Shown: positions 1-9,987, counted from the stretch's first letter. The stretch: DNA of 64,000 bases from Petasospora fabianii (GCA_022641835.1 CP048719.1:372001-436000); one strand, 5' to 3'. Notes: generated by a model from the sequence alone, not told the origin. Made by a program: numbers and translations.

Positions 1-550
1 ATCTGTCACGCATGGCACTTAATACACGTTGGTACACTCTATTGCGCTTGAGCAGGCTCATTACTAACAGAGAGACATACTCAAGGGCCTCTTAGGTGTT
101 ATTGGTGATCCAGATATCTTATTTAACCCACTCTGTGCCCATAGTAAGCCCCCCCTGCTGTATGTTGAAACCCCTGTCAAGTGTTGATGATGTGAGTGCC
201 CGCAATCAATAGTGCCTTGCGCAACAATACACTTCAATAATTGAACATGGCACCATCTTTTTTTTTTTTTCTCTTTACTACATACAGCCAATGGGTCAAC
301 TGTCTGATGACATGTATCCAGGATCTGTCGAATGTGGAATTTGAACAACAGAGAAACGGCTCTTACTACATGCATTGCGGATTGATGTGCAGGAATGGAG
401 CAACCTTATGACACTCGGGAAGCGCAGAGTGCGTTGACGTGTGTCCTTGGCGCGGCTATATAAGTATGTGTGTGTCGCCCACTCTATTTCAGTGTTGTAC
501 AGATCAGAAGAGAAGAGAGATTAGACACTGCCAACTGTTCACTATTCACA
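1..550. other. PMP3 upstream region, no gene seen
   Basis: No convincing gene is present. The stretch holds a 13-base T tract (258-270) and leads into the PMP3 promoter. I saw no tRNA or repeat array. Confidence 0.6.
457..464 (+). promoter_or_regulatory. TATA box of PMP3
   Basis: TATATAAG lies 87 bases before the PMP3 start codon, a normal yeast distance. Confidence 0.6.
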
Positions 551-795
551 ATGGCTTTCACTTGTTCCGATATCTTTAAGATCATTTTTGGTAAGTGTTT
601 TAATGGGCTAGCGCAGGGTTTAAAACTTCCAATCAGAGATTAAAGACTAACGATTAAACAGCTATTATCTTCCCACCACTTGGTGTCTTCCTCGAGAAGG
701 GATGTGGTACTTCACTCCTCATTAACATCCTTTTGACTATCTTGGGTTACATTCCAGGTATCCTTCACGCATTGTATATTATCTTTAGGTATTGA
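551..795 (+). CDS. PMP3: Pmp3-family plasma membrane proteolipid, one intron
   Basis: This encodes a small hydrophobic plasma-membrane protein that helps control membrane potential and cation tolerance. Exon 1 is 551-590 and exon 2 is 662-795, giving 57 residues. The intron (591-661, 71 bp) starts GTAAGT, has a GACTAAC branch site at 645-651 and ends in CAG about 10 bases later. The product has the family layout: a first hydrophobic helix with the PPLGVFLEKGC motif (residues 18-28), then a second helix with LGYIPGILHALYII. The length equals that of typical Pmp3 proteins (about 55). The gene converges on GSF2. It is too short and split to be seen as one open frame, but the joined reading is unambiguous. 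Confidence 0.95.
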
Positions 796-957
796 TATGT
801 GAGATGAGTTGCCATGGCCATGCGACGGAATGACGACTGTAATGATAACTAATTTGTACTCTTATGTTTTGTTTTGTAAAGTAACTACTACATTCAATAT
901 CTACATTTGATGTGATAAGCTGGAAATGTCTTATTAATGGGTGTTAAGAAACGCCAA

Positions 958-2091
958 TCACTTTGTCTTCTTATTCTCCTTTGCCTTAGCATCACCAATG
1001 GCTTTTCTAGCCTCAACAATTTTCTTAATTCTCTCTGAACAATCTGAAGGACCATATTTTCGGAAATTTTTGATATCAGTGTTGGCATTCTTTGATTGAG
1101 TACTGAGATAATTTTCGAAATATTCACCAATATCAGCATAGTACTCATAAGTCAATTCAAATTTCTCTGGATTAGCTTCAATTTGTTTCAAACTCTTAAC
1201 ATCAGTCAATGGAGTATCAAAACCTTCACCTTCACCAAGAATAACACCTGGATTTTTCAATCTTTCAAACATTCCCATCTTGGAAGCCTTAACAATACCA
1301 CCAAGCTTTTTAACCTCTGTATCTCTGAAATACTCCTTATATTCCTCCAAAGTGGCTTTTCTGGAACCGGTCCATCCAATAGCAATTAATTGATCTCTCT
1401 TAGCATCATCAAATTTGTCAGTCTTGTTGATGGTGTACACCTTGTATGGATTCAAAGAGTATGGATTGAAGACACCAATCCATAAAGTGCCATAGATGAG
1501 GGCACACTTAAACACATGGAAGGCAAAGAAGATCATCTGTGCAGTGAAAGAAGATCTGTTCACAGCAGTCTCCCTAATCATATCCAATGCTGCTTCTTTA
1601 AGTTCAAACTTGTTGAGAATGGCAGCAATGATAAAGGAAAATTGATTTGTGAGACAGATACCAGGTGTTGGCGACCAAACATCAGGTAAATCCGTATAGA
1701 GCCAAAAGGCAAGAATAGCTAAAACGATAAACTTGTTAGAATTCTTTGGTTCCCAAACTGGCACAATCAATTGACCTGGCCATGCGTGATCAGAGATCTT
1801 ATCTGTTAGTTTAACGTTCTTAGTGTTCTTTGTCGCATCATCGGTGTAGAGCAATCCACCATAGACGGTAAGATAACCTGGATCTGTAGAAACTTTAAAA
1901 CCACTTGGGATCTGATGATAAAAGGCATTTGGTCTCAGTGAAAGTTTGAGAGTGTGAAACACCTGCATCAAAGATTCAAACGTGTCATTGATGCCCACAG
2001 AGAAGCAGTAGTCCTTTTCTGAATCATCGTTCATGCGCATGTAAACTTCGAGACGCGCATCTTGAGCATCGATAACGTCGTCCACGGACAT
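958..2091 (-). CDS. GSF2: ER membrane protein Gsf2-like (hexose transporter export factor)
   Basis: S. cerevisiae Gsf2 is an ER membrane protein needed for export of hexose transporters and for glucose repression signalling. The 377-residue product matches it along its length: WPGQLIVPVWEPK (about 104-116), a membrane segment running into LYTDLPDVWSPTPGICLTNQ (121-150), a second membrane segment (181-207) and NPYSLNPYKV. The C-terminus ends KKTK, a KKxx ER-retrieval signal, which fits ER residence. I chose the ATG at 2091; the frame stays open further upstream without an ATG and that part is probably 5' leader. It shares a promoter region with divergent TGL1. Confidence 0.9.
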   Translation of the reverse strand: MSVDDVIDAQDARLEVYMRMNDDSEKDYCFSVGINDTFESLMQVFHTLKLSLRPNAFYHQIPSGFKVSTDPGYLTVYGGLLYTDDATKNTKNVKLTDKISDHAWPGQLIVPVWEPKNSNKFIVLAILAFWLYTDLPDVWSPTPGICLTNQFSFIIAAILNKFELKEAALDMIRETAVNRSSFTAQMIFFAFHVFKCALIYGTLWIGVFNPYSLNPYKVYTINKTDKFDDAKRDQLIAIGWTGSRKATLEEYKEYFRDTEVKKLGGIVKASKMGMFERLKNPGVILGEGEGFDTPLTDVKSLKQIEANPEKFELTYEYYADIGEYFENYLSTQSKNANTDIKNFRKYGPSDCSERIKKIVEARKAIGDAKAKENKKTK

Positions 2092-2808
2092 GTTTATTAT
2101 ATAAGTGGATTTGTTAAGTTGTGTCAAACTCTTGTTGTGTTTATCAAGAGCTAAGTGGTGGAATAAGGCGAGGTGGCGGCTTTTTGTACGTCTCTTGACG
2201 TCCATCCTTTTCACGCTGGGCGAAAAAAGCGGGCGGACCCCAGAGGCGCGCACACACGAGAGTGCGGGGCACAGGCTGCAGCGGAGAAGAAGATTTTGGA
2301 GGGCTTAAAACGGGTTTTTGGTTGGGTTTTTTTTATCCTATAGTGGTGGTGATTGATGGGTCCAGTTGTAATCATTCTCATAGTTATAGTATCGATTGCA
2401 TACTGGTTTCTAGTCTTGTGAACTAACAGTCAAAACCTCTAGACAACACGCAATTGCCCAGACCCACAATGAGCCCACCAACAACAGCCCGCAAGCAATA
2501 TCAAGCCAAGATCGCGGCTCTGCCCACGGCTCTGCCTGGCGCATCGCTCTACAGGGAATGACTCTGTGCGTGGCCGCACCATCCTCTTCCTGCCTGGGCC
2601 ACACTACCAGCCATCCCTCTTCCCCCCGCAAACAGCAGCCCGAGATGAGAAGGAGGCGCAAGTTACATCAAGTTACATTTATTCCCGTCTCTTCCCTCTC
2701 AGCAACCACTACAAAATACAGTACTGCTAGACACACTCTCTCAAATACCAGCGACAGGCTACAGGCTACAAGCTACAAGCTACAAGCTACACACCACTCA
2801 TTGCAAAC
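2092..2808. promoter_or_regulatory. Divergent GSF2/TGL1 intergenic region
   Basis: This 717-bp gap between two divergent start codons has no convincing ORF. It holds a short tandem repeat just before TGL1 (listed separately). Confidence 0.6.
2758..2791 (+). repeat. 7-bp tandem repeat in TGL1 5' leader
   Basis: About 4.9 head-to-tail copies of GCTACAA (the first copy is GCTACAG) end 17 bases before the TGL1 ATG, so they are probably transcribed in its 5' UTR. Confidence 0.9.
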
Positions 2809-4164
2809 ATGTACCTCCCTGTCATTGGTCGTCTCTCGCTCGTAGAGTGGCCCCTCGTCGTGGCCTCGTTCCTCGCTGTCTATCTCGAGTTTGTAATCTC
2901 CCTTATCACCAGGGCCATCCCAGACTCAGTGCTCGACCTCGTTACAAGTTTCATCCAACAGGTGCACTCTACTATCGTTCCAGAAAAGATCAAAAACGGT
3001 CATATACTCGAGACAGCTGCCAAGAAGATCACAAAGGATATCAGGAAAGCTCCTTCAATCCAACACATCGGACACCTCTTTGGATATCAAATTGATGATC
3101 ATATCGTCCCTACAGCAGATGGCTACTTGTTATGTCTTCACCGCATCAGGCCACTCAAGGAAGGCGCACCTGTCGTTTATCTCCACCATGGACTCTTAAT
3201 GTGCTCAGATATCTGGGTTGTCAACATCAAGAAGGAGAGAAATTTGCCCTTTATTCTCCATGACATGGGATTTGACGTTTGGATGGGTAATAACAGAGGT
3301 AACAAGTACTCTACAAAGCATCTTTCCCTAAAGCCGTCACATAAGAGATTCTGGGACTTCTCCATCGATGAGTTTGCCATGTATGATATCCCTGATTCCA
3401 TCAACTACATCCTTTCATACACAAAGCAACAAGACTTAACATACATTGGATTCTCACAAGGATCTGCACAAGCATTTGCTGCCCTGTCGCTTCATGATAA
3501 ACTTAACACCCAGATCAAGCTCTTCATTGCTCTCGCTCCAGCAATGACACCAAGTGGTCTTCACAACCAATTCGTCGATACACTAATGAAATCTACACCA
3601 AACTTCATGTATCTGGCCTTTGGTAAGCGTCTCCTCCTCCCCACAGCATCATTCTGGAAAAATATCTGTTACCCACCACTATTCTCTAAGATCATCGATC
3701 TTTCAGTTCGCATGTTATTCGACTGGAAGAATTACAACATCACTCATGATCAAAAAATTGCTGCATTCTCCCATCTCTACAGTCCAACATCTGTCAAATC
3801 AGTCGTTCATTGGTTCCAAATCATTCGCAATGGTGCATTCCAGTTGTTTGATGAAGACGTATCACTAACCAATGCCCTCTCTGCTCCATTCAGAAACGCA
3901 TCATTCCCTACACAGACAAATATCAAAGTACCCATCAAGTTGATTTATGGATCAATTGATTCCCTAGTGGATATCGATAAGATGCTCTCATTACTTCCAG
4001 CGGATATCACAGATGCTGTAGCAATTCCAAATCATGAACATTTGGATATCATCTGGGGTGATCACATTGAAAAACTCGTCTTACCTCATTTGTTCAATTT
4101 CCTTGGTGTCGACAAAGACACGGAAGAGGAGAATGAAAAAGTGACCGCATTGGAGTCGAGTTGA
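2809..4164 (+). CDS. TGL1: Sterol esterase / acid-lipase family protein Tgl1-like
   Basis: This is an alpha/beta hydrolase of the AB-hydrolase-associated lipase family; yeast Tgl1 hydrolyses steryl esters on lipid droplets. The 451-residue product starts like Tgl1 (MYLPVIGRLS, membrane-anchoring hydrophobic stretch at 11-38), followed by the FGYQIDDHIVPTADGYLL lid region, the oxyanion HHG (126-128) and the nucleophile elbow GFSQG with Ser216. The catalytic His is probably in NHEHLD near the C-terminus. It is somewhat shorter than S. cerevisiae Tgl1 (548 residues), mostly through a shorter tail. Yeh1/Yeh2 are related alternatives, but the N-terminus favours Tgl1. Confidence 0.9.
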   Translation: MYLPVIGRLSLVEWPLVVASFLAVYLEFVISLITRAIPDSVLDLVTSFIQQVHSTIVPEKIKNGHILETAAKKITKDIRKAPSIQHIGHLFGYQIDDHIVPTADGYLLCLHRIRPLKEGAPVVYLHHGLLMCSDIWVVNIKKERNLPFILHDMGFDVWMGNNRGNKYSTKHLSLKPSHKRFWDFSIDEFAMYDIPDSINYILSYTKQQDLTYIGFSQGSAQAFAALSLHDKLNTQIKLFIALAPAMTPSGLHNQFVDTLMKSTPNFMYLAFGKRLLLPTASFWKNICYPPLFSKIIDLSVRMLFDWKNYNITHDQKIAAFSHLYSPTSVKSVVHWFQIIRNGAFQLFDEDVSLTNALSAPFRNASFPTQTNIKVPIKLIYGSIDSLVDIDKMLSLLPADITDAVAIPNHEHLDIIWGDHIEKLVLPHLFNFLGVDKDTEEENEKVTALESS

Positions 4165-4272
4165 GTCACTATTTAATGTCACAGACAATTTAAGTTGTAA
4201 GCACGGATACGGTTAAGCGTTAAGGTTTTAATATATGCAAGGTTTTTATTTATGCTATGTCATTGTATCATA

Positions 4273-5997
4273 TTATTCATCATCACTCTCCTCATCAAAG
4301 TTGAAAGAGAATACACCACCAATTGAGGCATTCTCATCTACCTTGATCAAGTTATCCCACATGGCAGAAGGTACAACTTTTTGATTCTGCTTAGCTGTTT
4401 CTCTTTCGATCTTTTCCAAATCTTTGAATCCTTGTTCCAGCACTCCACTGTACTTGTCACTCTTCTTTAACAGTTCAACAAAGTACTCATAAATTGGAAG
4501 CGTTGGTGCAGCATTACACTCACCGATATCCTCATTATCAAGCTCAAGGTCATTCACTTTACCAAGCCATTCCTCAAAGAGTGCCCTGGCATTGTCATCA
4601 ACATCCTCCTTGTCTAAAAACGTCTTTAACGACTTTTTGAAATCATTGACATGGAACCCAGATATCTGGTCCCTCTTATTCTTCAAAAAGTTCAACACAG
4701 CACCCATCGTAGGCTCCGGCACAAAATTCTGCGTCAATGCAACACTATCCTCCAAGTTAATAACAGCATGCCACCAACCAGCCGGGACATACATGCACTC
4801 ACCAGGGAAAGTCATACCAATCTGACATTTACCCTCCAGTGCCAATTTCACAGCATCATTATAAAATCCACTCAGCACCCATTCCGCAACACCTACAGGA
4901 GCAGTCACTTCACTCTCTTCAGAATCTGTACCCACACCAGGAGGTGGAACACCAGGCTCAAGCATTATCCAGAGTTTTTTACCAGTAAGATTAGCATTCC
5001 AAGCACTCGTTGCATTTGGATCCTTGTGGAAAGTGGAGCCGGAACGAGCAGGACCGACAATGATCCAACGATAGTCAGGACGTGTGTTCACTTCGTTAAA
5101 CACTTGTAACGCATCTTTGGTGAAAATCGAAGGCACGGTGTATTCCTTCACCAATTGCTTCATGGCGATGGATTGACAATCAAAGAGGTATAACGGGGAT
5201 TCATCTCTATTCTCGGCAAAATATTGAGCATAAAAATCAAGGGGCCATTGAACTGACTCCTGTCTGAATTTGACATCTTTGAAACGGGAGCGTAATGTAC
5301 CGAGTGACCATGGTGGCCATCTGTTGGCGTCGGTGGTGGTGAGGATGAATGGCTTGTTGTAGTAAGTGGAGTGGAAAAGAGTTTCAGTCATCGCTTCTTC
5401 AGAGATTCTTGGGATACCAAACTTGGTATTGAGTGTCTTCTTGAGCTGGAAAGATTCTGTCTCCTCATCAATCAAATCCTTCAGGAGTTCATTGTAATCA
5501 ATCTGGGAGCATTGGTAGGGACGGAAGAGCGTATCAGAGCAGAGAAGATTGTCAGGAAGTGTGATGTTGGCTTCCTTCGTGCTTGGAAGGCCCAAGAGGG
5601 TACGTCTCCAAGAGCCATTCCACTTGGATATACCGAGTGGTGGAACTGGTGCCTTATCACCAAGTTCAGCTTCCTCTCGTAATGCAAGCTTGATGTACAG
5701 CTTTCTCCACAATTCCTCATCGTAGAGGTATGCATACCACACCCTCGACGTATGACTTAAATTCATAAGATCTTTTGGGTCACTGATGTAGCTCAGCAGG
5801 TCAAGAATAAGTTCATCACCAAAATCTTTAAACACGCCCAGTGATTTGGCTCTTTGCTCATCTATACTAGCATCTCCAAAGATAAGTGCATTACCACCTG
5901 GCTTGACATTGAGGGGATGACGCTGTGTCACGGTGTTCCTTGAAATACCCCGACTGATGTTTCTCTTCTTATAAGGAGGTTTATTAGGGACTGTCAT
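4273..5997 (-). CDS. F-box and JmjC domain protein (JMJD6-like)
   Basis: The 574-residue product has an F-box-like N-terminal segment (about 58-103, FGDELILDLLSYISDPKDLMNLSHTSRVWYAY) and a C-terminal JmjC fold. The iron ligands are visible as H324-x-D326 and H410 (PAGWWHAV), and Thr321/Lys341 are placed as 2-oxoglutarate contacts. This arrangement is typical of the JMJD6-like fungal proteins, which are 2-oxoglutarate oxygenases acting on lysine or related substrates. The F-box suggests attachment to a Skp1-cullin ligase. The substrate is unknown. The gene converges on TGL1 with a 108-bp gap. I believe S. cerevisiae has no orthologue. Confidence 0.85.
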   Translation of the reverse strand: MTVPNKPPYKKRNISRGISRNTVTQRHPLNVKPGGNALIFGDASIDEQRAKSLGVFKDFGDELILDLLSYISDPKDLMNLSHTSRVWYAYLYDEELWRKLYIKLALREEAELGDKAPVPPLGISKWNGSWRRTLLGLPSTKEANITLPDNLLCSDTLFRPYQCSQIDYNELLKDLIDEETESFQLKKTLNTKFGIPRISEEAMTETLFHSTYYNKPFILTTTDANRWPPWSLGTLRSRFKDVKFRQESVQWPLDFYAQYFAENRDESPLYLFDCQSIAMKQLVKEYTVPSIFTKDALQVFNEVNTRPDYRWIIVGPARSGSTFHKDPNATSAWNANLTGKKLWIMLEPGVPPPGVGTDSEESEVTAPVGVAEWVLSGFYNDAVKLALEGKCQIGMTFPGECMYVPAGWWHAVINLEDSVALTQNFVPEPTMGAVLNFLKNKRDQISGFHVNDFKKSLKTFLDKEDVDDNARALFEEWLGKVNDLELDNEDIGECNAAPTLPIYEYFVELLKKSDKYSGVLEQGFKDLEKIERETAKQNQKVVPSAMWDNLIKVDENASIGGVFSFNFDEESDDE

Positions 5998-6728
5998 GAC
6001 TTCAACGAGAAGATTATGAGGCGAATTTTAAGGATGAGCGATGAGGCAAGCATAAAGAGATCGCATCGTTTGACACCATTTTTTTTCCAGCGGGTCAACT
6101 AATGCGATGACTTCCAGATATGGTAATTTCCGGTAGACTGCACTACTTTTACCATTCAACATTCACTTCAATCACGCATTAACAGCTATAATCCACAATA
6201 CACGTGGTAGCGGAATCATCATTACAGCTATGTAGCATCTAAAATATAAGGATCACGGGCCCTTTGTCAGTGGTATGTTATAAGACTCACTATACAAGGT
6301 GACTGTTGCGTGAATTACGCCTGTATGTGCCAGTATGCACGGGGAATGTTCCATTTTTCTCCTCCACATGTTGGTTGTCTCCATCGAAATAAGAAACATG
6401 GATATTGACAGAGGCAGGAACCAAAGTAAGATGACGGCTGTTGTTCTGGGGAGCGGGACATCTACAACCCTTACCAAACTACCCGGCAATATGGCTCGGG
6501 TTTCCCCAAGTATAGCAGATCATCGTCGTGAGTCGTCCTGGTTGTAGCGAGGAACACCGCTGTTAGTCAGAATCGCGGTGTTAAAATGAAGAGTCTGGTC
6601 ACTACTAGCTAGTAGAGCTGAAAGTACTAGAAAATCTGCCAATAACACTTATTTACCAAAGGAGCTTTAGAGCACAATAACATCTTATTCATGATGACAA
6701 ACTAAGGGTCTGTTCCTTAATATACACT
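5998..6728. other. Intergenic region between the JmjC gene and tRNA-Ala
   Basis: A 731-bp stretch holding the upstream region of the leftward F-box/JmjC gene. I see no credible coding sequence. Confidence 0.6.
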
Positions 6729-6801
6729 GGGCGTGTGGCGCAGTTGGTAGCGCGTTCCCTTAGCATGGGAAAGGTCTTCGGTTCGAATCCGGACTCGTCC
6801 A
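6729..6801 (+). tRNA. tRNA-Ala (anticodon AGC)
   Basis: A 73-nt cloverleaf without an intron. The acceptor stem GGGCGUG pairs with CUCGUCC and contains the G3-U70 wobble pair that marks alanine tRNA. The D-stem is GCGC/GCGC, the anticodon loop is TTAGCAT with anticodon AGC, and the T-arm is CGGTTCGAATCCG. The sequence closely resembles S. cerevisiae tRNA-Ala(AGC), including the T6/T67 mismatch. Confidence 0.98.
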
Positions 6802-6805
6802 CTTC

Positions 6806-6811
6806 TTTTTT
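6806..6811 (+). terminator. RNA polymerase III terminator of tRNA-Ala
   Basis: A run of six T residues starts 5 bases after the tRNA discriminator base. Confidence 0.85.
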
Positions 6812-6847
6812 GCTTCTTTGAGATTTGTTTCGCGAAAACTACCTGAT

Positions 6848-6961
6848 ATGGCGACTTATCCGACAAGACGTACTAACCAGCGGGATTGACAAATCAATAT
6901 GCGTTTGACCGAGATGGTGAGGTCTGTATTCTCTTTTGCACCAGTGATATTCGCCAATTGA
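6848..6961 (+). promoter_or_regulatory. Two short upstream ORFs before GSH2
   Basis: ATG-initiated ORFs at 6848-6889 (13 codons) and 6899-6961 (20 codons) precede the GSH2 start; the second stops only 8 bases before it. If the GSH2 transcript starts upstream of them they would reduce translation. The transcript start is unknown. A TACTAACCAG string at 6871-6880 resembles a branch point plus 3' splice site, but no matching 5' site was found. Confidence 0.4.
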
Positions 6962-6969
6962 CCACGGAA

Positions 6970-8403
6970 ATGTCCATCCCAGAACTGACTGAGGCCCAGG
7001 AGGGCCAGCTCGTTCATGCTTTGCATCACTTTGCCCTTGGACATGGCCTTGACATCTATCCAGTTGGATTCTCCGAGCATGCTCCTGTGGCGACACCAAC
7101 CACTCTCTACCCAACTCCGTTCCCTGCTAAAGCATTTGAGAGAGCTGAAACCGTTCAGCCTCTCTTCAATGAACTGTATGCTAAAGTGTCGAGTGATGTT
7201 GAGTATCTCAGTGGTATCCTCGATGAATTTGCCAAGTATGACGCCGGATTCACAGGTAAGCTTTGGGAATCCTACAAGAAGGCGAAGAAGGAAGGTATCA
7301 AGCAGCCAGTAACCCTTGGTGTTTTCCGCTCTGACTACATGCTCGATAATGATGAGATCAAGCAAATTGAGTTCAACACCGTTAGCGTTTCGTTTGGTGG
7401 TCTCAGTACCAAGGTTGGTGAGTTGCACAAGTACTTGAACAATGCTGGGTACTATACTGGAGGAGCTGCGCAGTACTATGACAACGCCAAAATCCCAGTG
7501 TCTGAATCACTAGACAAACTTGCCGCTGGATTGGCCGATGGTGTGCTGTACTACAACAAGACCACTGGTTCCAAGAACACGATTGTGTTGGAGATCACAC
7601 AGGAAGGTGAACGTAATGTCTTTGATCAACGTCATTTGGAATACTCCCTGATTGCAAACTTTGGAATCAAGACACGCAGAATCACACTTCAAGATATCCC
7701 AGACAAGACCTATAAGGACGATAAGGGTAAACTTTTCTTGAAAGAGACAAAAGAGGAAGTCTCCTTGGTCTACTACAGATCAGGTTATGCCCCATCTGAT
7801 TTCAAGACTGAGGAAGATTGGCAGAACAGGGTAACATTAGAGACCTCGCTTGCTATCAAAGCTCCAAGTTTACTCACACAACTCTCTGGAGCCAAGAAAA
7901 TTCAACAGCTGCTCACTGAGAGCAGGGTGCTGAGTAAGTTTGTCACTGATGAAACACATAAGAAGCAACTTGAATCGACATTTGTCAAGATTTGGCCGTT
8001 GGATAAGTCTGACGAAGGTCTCATTGCCAGAAAATTGGCAAACGAGGAGCCAGAAAGGTTCGTTTTGAAACCACAGAGAGAAGGCGGTGGTAACAACGTG
8101 TACAAGAAGGACATCCCAGGGTTCCTTGCTAAGTTACCAGAGGAGGAATGGAATGCTTACATCCTTATGGAGCTAATCCATCCACCGCTCCACAAAAACA
8201 AGGTTGTTAGAGAAGGTAAAGTATACACCGATGAAATCGTCAGTGAACTTGGCCGTTTCGGCACTATCCTGTTTAACCAAGAGACCACTGAGGTCTTGGA
8301 GAACAAGGATGCTGGTTGGTTGTTGAGATCCAAATTCTCCACTTCTGATGAAGGTGGTGTTGCTGCTGGTTTCGGCTGTGTTGACGGTGTTGCACTTGAG
8401 TAG
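6970..8403 (+). CDS. GSH2: Glutathione synthetase
   Basis: Catalyses the ATP-dependent joining of gamma-glutamylcysteine and glycine, the second step of glutathione synthesis, in the cytosol. The 477-residue product (S. cerevisiae Gsh2 is 491) shows the eukaryotic family motifs: TLYPTPFPAKAFE, FRSDYMLD with IKQIEFNTVSVSFGGLS (substrate site), and the glycine-rich ATP loop KPQREGGGNN at 367-376. The ATG at 6970 (MSIPEL) aligns with the family start; the frame is open a little further upstream but without an ATG. It lies just downstream of tRNA-Ala and converges on a zinc-cluster gene. CBF1, a regulator of sulphur metabolism in other yeasts, is two genes away. Confidence 0.96.
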   Translation: MSIPELTEAQEGQLVHALHHFALGHGLDIYPVGFSEHAPVATPTTLYPTPFPAKAFERAETVQPLFNELYAKVSSDVEYLSGILDEFAKYDAGFTGKLWESYKKAKKEGIKQPVTLGVFRSDYMLDNDEIKQIEFNTVSVSFGGLSTKVGELHKYLNNAGYYTGGAAQYYDNAKIPVSESLDKLAAGLADGVLYYNKTTGSKNTIVLEITQEGERNVFDQRHLEYSLIANFGIKTRRITLQDIPDKTYKDDKGKLFLKETKEEVSLVYYRSGYAPSDFKTEEDWQNRVTLETSLAIKAPSLLTQLSGAKKIQQLLTESRVLSKFVTDETHKKQLESTFVKIWPLDKSDEGLIARKLANEEPERFVLKPQREGGGNNVYKKDIPGFLAKLPEEEWNAYILMELIHPPLHKNKVVREGKVYTDEIVSELGRFGTILFNQETTEVLENKDAGWLLRSKFSTSDEGGVAAGFGCVDGVALE

Positions 8404-8507
8404 GCGGTTGACTACATAGATCCTTAAATGTTGGCATAATCATAAACTTGGCATTTTCGTAAACAAAGTCGTATCAACAGCAAAGAGTATTCATAAGTGC
8501 TCGTGAA

Positions 8508-9773
8508 TCACCAACCTCTATTGAGCATAACCTTGATGGCCTGGAGTACTTGTTTCTCCTCTCTGGACTTGTGTTCATAAATGATCTCCGTGTTTTTGTG
8601 AATTCCAAGGGCAATCGCCATATCACGACAAAGCTCTGTGGAGAAGAACAGTTCAAAATCACTAACTTTGTGTGAAAAGAGACGGAATGAGGTGATCAGA
8701 AGAAGCGCCTGTAGTGTTGTGATGGAAGCACGGATTTTGACTTCACCAAGTTCAAATGCAACGTAGGCATTACGTAGAATGACATTATTTTGATCGTTTA
8801 ACGTTGTCTCTCTGTAAAGCGAAGAGATCTTAAGAACGATCAAGATGATGAAAAGCTCAACAAAATCTTCAAGCTCCCTTGTTGGGTCTAGTGTGATGCG
8901 TCCTGGGGATGTAGTGAACAGGCGATTGAAAGAGGCATGTAACATTGGCTCACTTAGGACTGGCATGTGTTTATGATAGTTGGACTTGAAGTAGTATGAG
9001 ATGTGGAACTGCATCACATCAACTGGAGGGAGAACCGATATTAGTTGATTGAGATAATAGTTTTTATAAAAGCCATCGTTACCACATCTGAGAGTAGTTG
9101 GAGCTCGTGGGACTTCGACATCGTGATATGATTGCATCTCGATAAGTGAAGCGTCGGTGGATAGAATACGTTTGACACGGTTTCGTAGTGGGATCTCAGT
9201 GGTATCTTTGAGGAAATGATATTCGTACTTTGTGAGTTTGAAGTTCTTTCCATCTTCTCCATTTGAACCCTCACGATGCCCATTAGTCGCCAGTGGTGTA
9301 TCTGCGGAGCGACCCCTCACCGCACTCGAGTATAAAGATCCAGATATCTCATGGGTGTCAATGTCATCCAAGAGGAAGCCAACGTTACCCGTGGATAAAA
9401 TATCATCATCGGAAGAGGTGATGTTGTTGTGATTTTTCTTGTAGACCAAGATCAACTCCGACTTGATGGAAGCAACGGCATCCATGAGGTCGTCATTCTC
9501 CTTTTTCAAAACATCAATCTCCTGGTATACCTTGGACTCTGCAGCAATGATATCAATCCATGGTGAGCGGGCATATGTACAGTCTGTTCCGGATCCTCGC
9601 TTGACACAATTCTGGCAGACCGGTTTGCCATGGTCACATTTGATCTTGCGTCGGCGACACTCATTGCACGAGAGTGTAATCTTTTGCCTCTTGGCCCCGC
9701 CTGAGAACTCCTTTTGGGATCCCGGTGGCGTGGTACTCTCTGAGGATCTCTTCTTGTCTTCTGAGAAGTCCAT
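8508..9773 (-). CDS. Zn2Cys6 transcription factor, unusually short
   Basis: The 421-residue product has a complete N-terminal zinc cluster (Cys36, 39, 46, 53, 56, 65), followed by a coiled-coil dimerisation segment (IDVLKKENDDLMDAVASIKSEL, about 83-104). The spacing and linker resemble Hap1-type binuclear cluster proteins. The fungal middle homology region begins around LPPVDVMQFHISYYFKSNYHKHMPVLSE but the protein stops in its middle (CRDMAIALGIHK... then a stop), where relatives usually continue for several hundred residues. Only 104 bp separate the stop from GSH2, so no missing C-terminal exon fits there. It is either a naturally short regulator or a decayed gene. It is divergent from CBF1. 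Confidence 0.8.
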   Translation of the reverse strand: MDFSEDKKRSSESTTPPGSQKEFSGGAKRQKITLSCNECRRRKIKCDHGKPVCQNCVKRGSGTDCTYARSPWIDIIAAESKVYQEIDVLKKENDDLMDAVASIKSELILVYKKNHNNITSSDDDILSTGNVGFLLDDIDTHEISGSLYSSAVRGRSADTPLATNGHREGSNGEDGKNFKLTKYEYHFLKDTTEIPLRNRVKRILSTDASLIEMQSYHDVEVPRAPTTLRCGNDGFYKNYYLNQLISVLPPVDVMQFHISYYFKSNYHKHMPVLSEPMLHASFNRLFTTSPGRITLDPTRELEDFVELFIILIVLKISSLYRETTLNDQNNVILRNAYVAFELGEVKIRASITTLQALLLITSFRLFSHKVSDFELFFSTELCRDMAIALGIHKNTEIIYEHKSREEKQVLQAIKVMLNRGW

Positions 9774-9987
9774 GTTTCAAGGCTGTCTATATGGTGCACC
9801 AATGACAGACCGCTCCGTGTGGCGTAGATCCTCGTCTCTGCGATGGAAGTCTGCGGTGGTCGGCATTTGGTTTGACAAGGAGGGGCAGAAGCGAATCACT
9901 TTTGTAGGCCGAGGCCGTCTAGGCCCGGTCTTTCTTACGAGAGGACCACTGGTGAGCGGGTGTGTTTCGCGAAAAGGACACAAGACC

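Noticed and set aside
2092-2253. N-terminal extension of GSF2
   Set aside because: The open frame has no ATG upstream of 2091 and resembles basic leader sequence; the family start fits 2091.
6871-6880. TACTAACCAG as the end of a GSH2 intron
   Set aside because: No plausible 5' splice site or coding exon upstream before the tRNA gene; GSH2 is complete from 6970.
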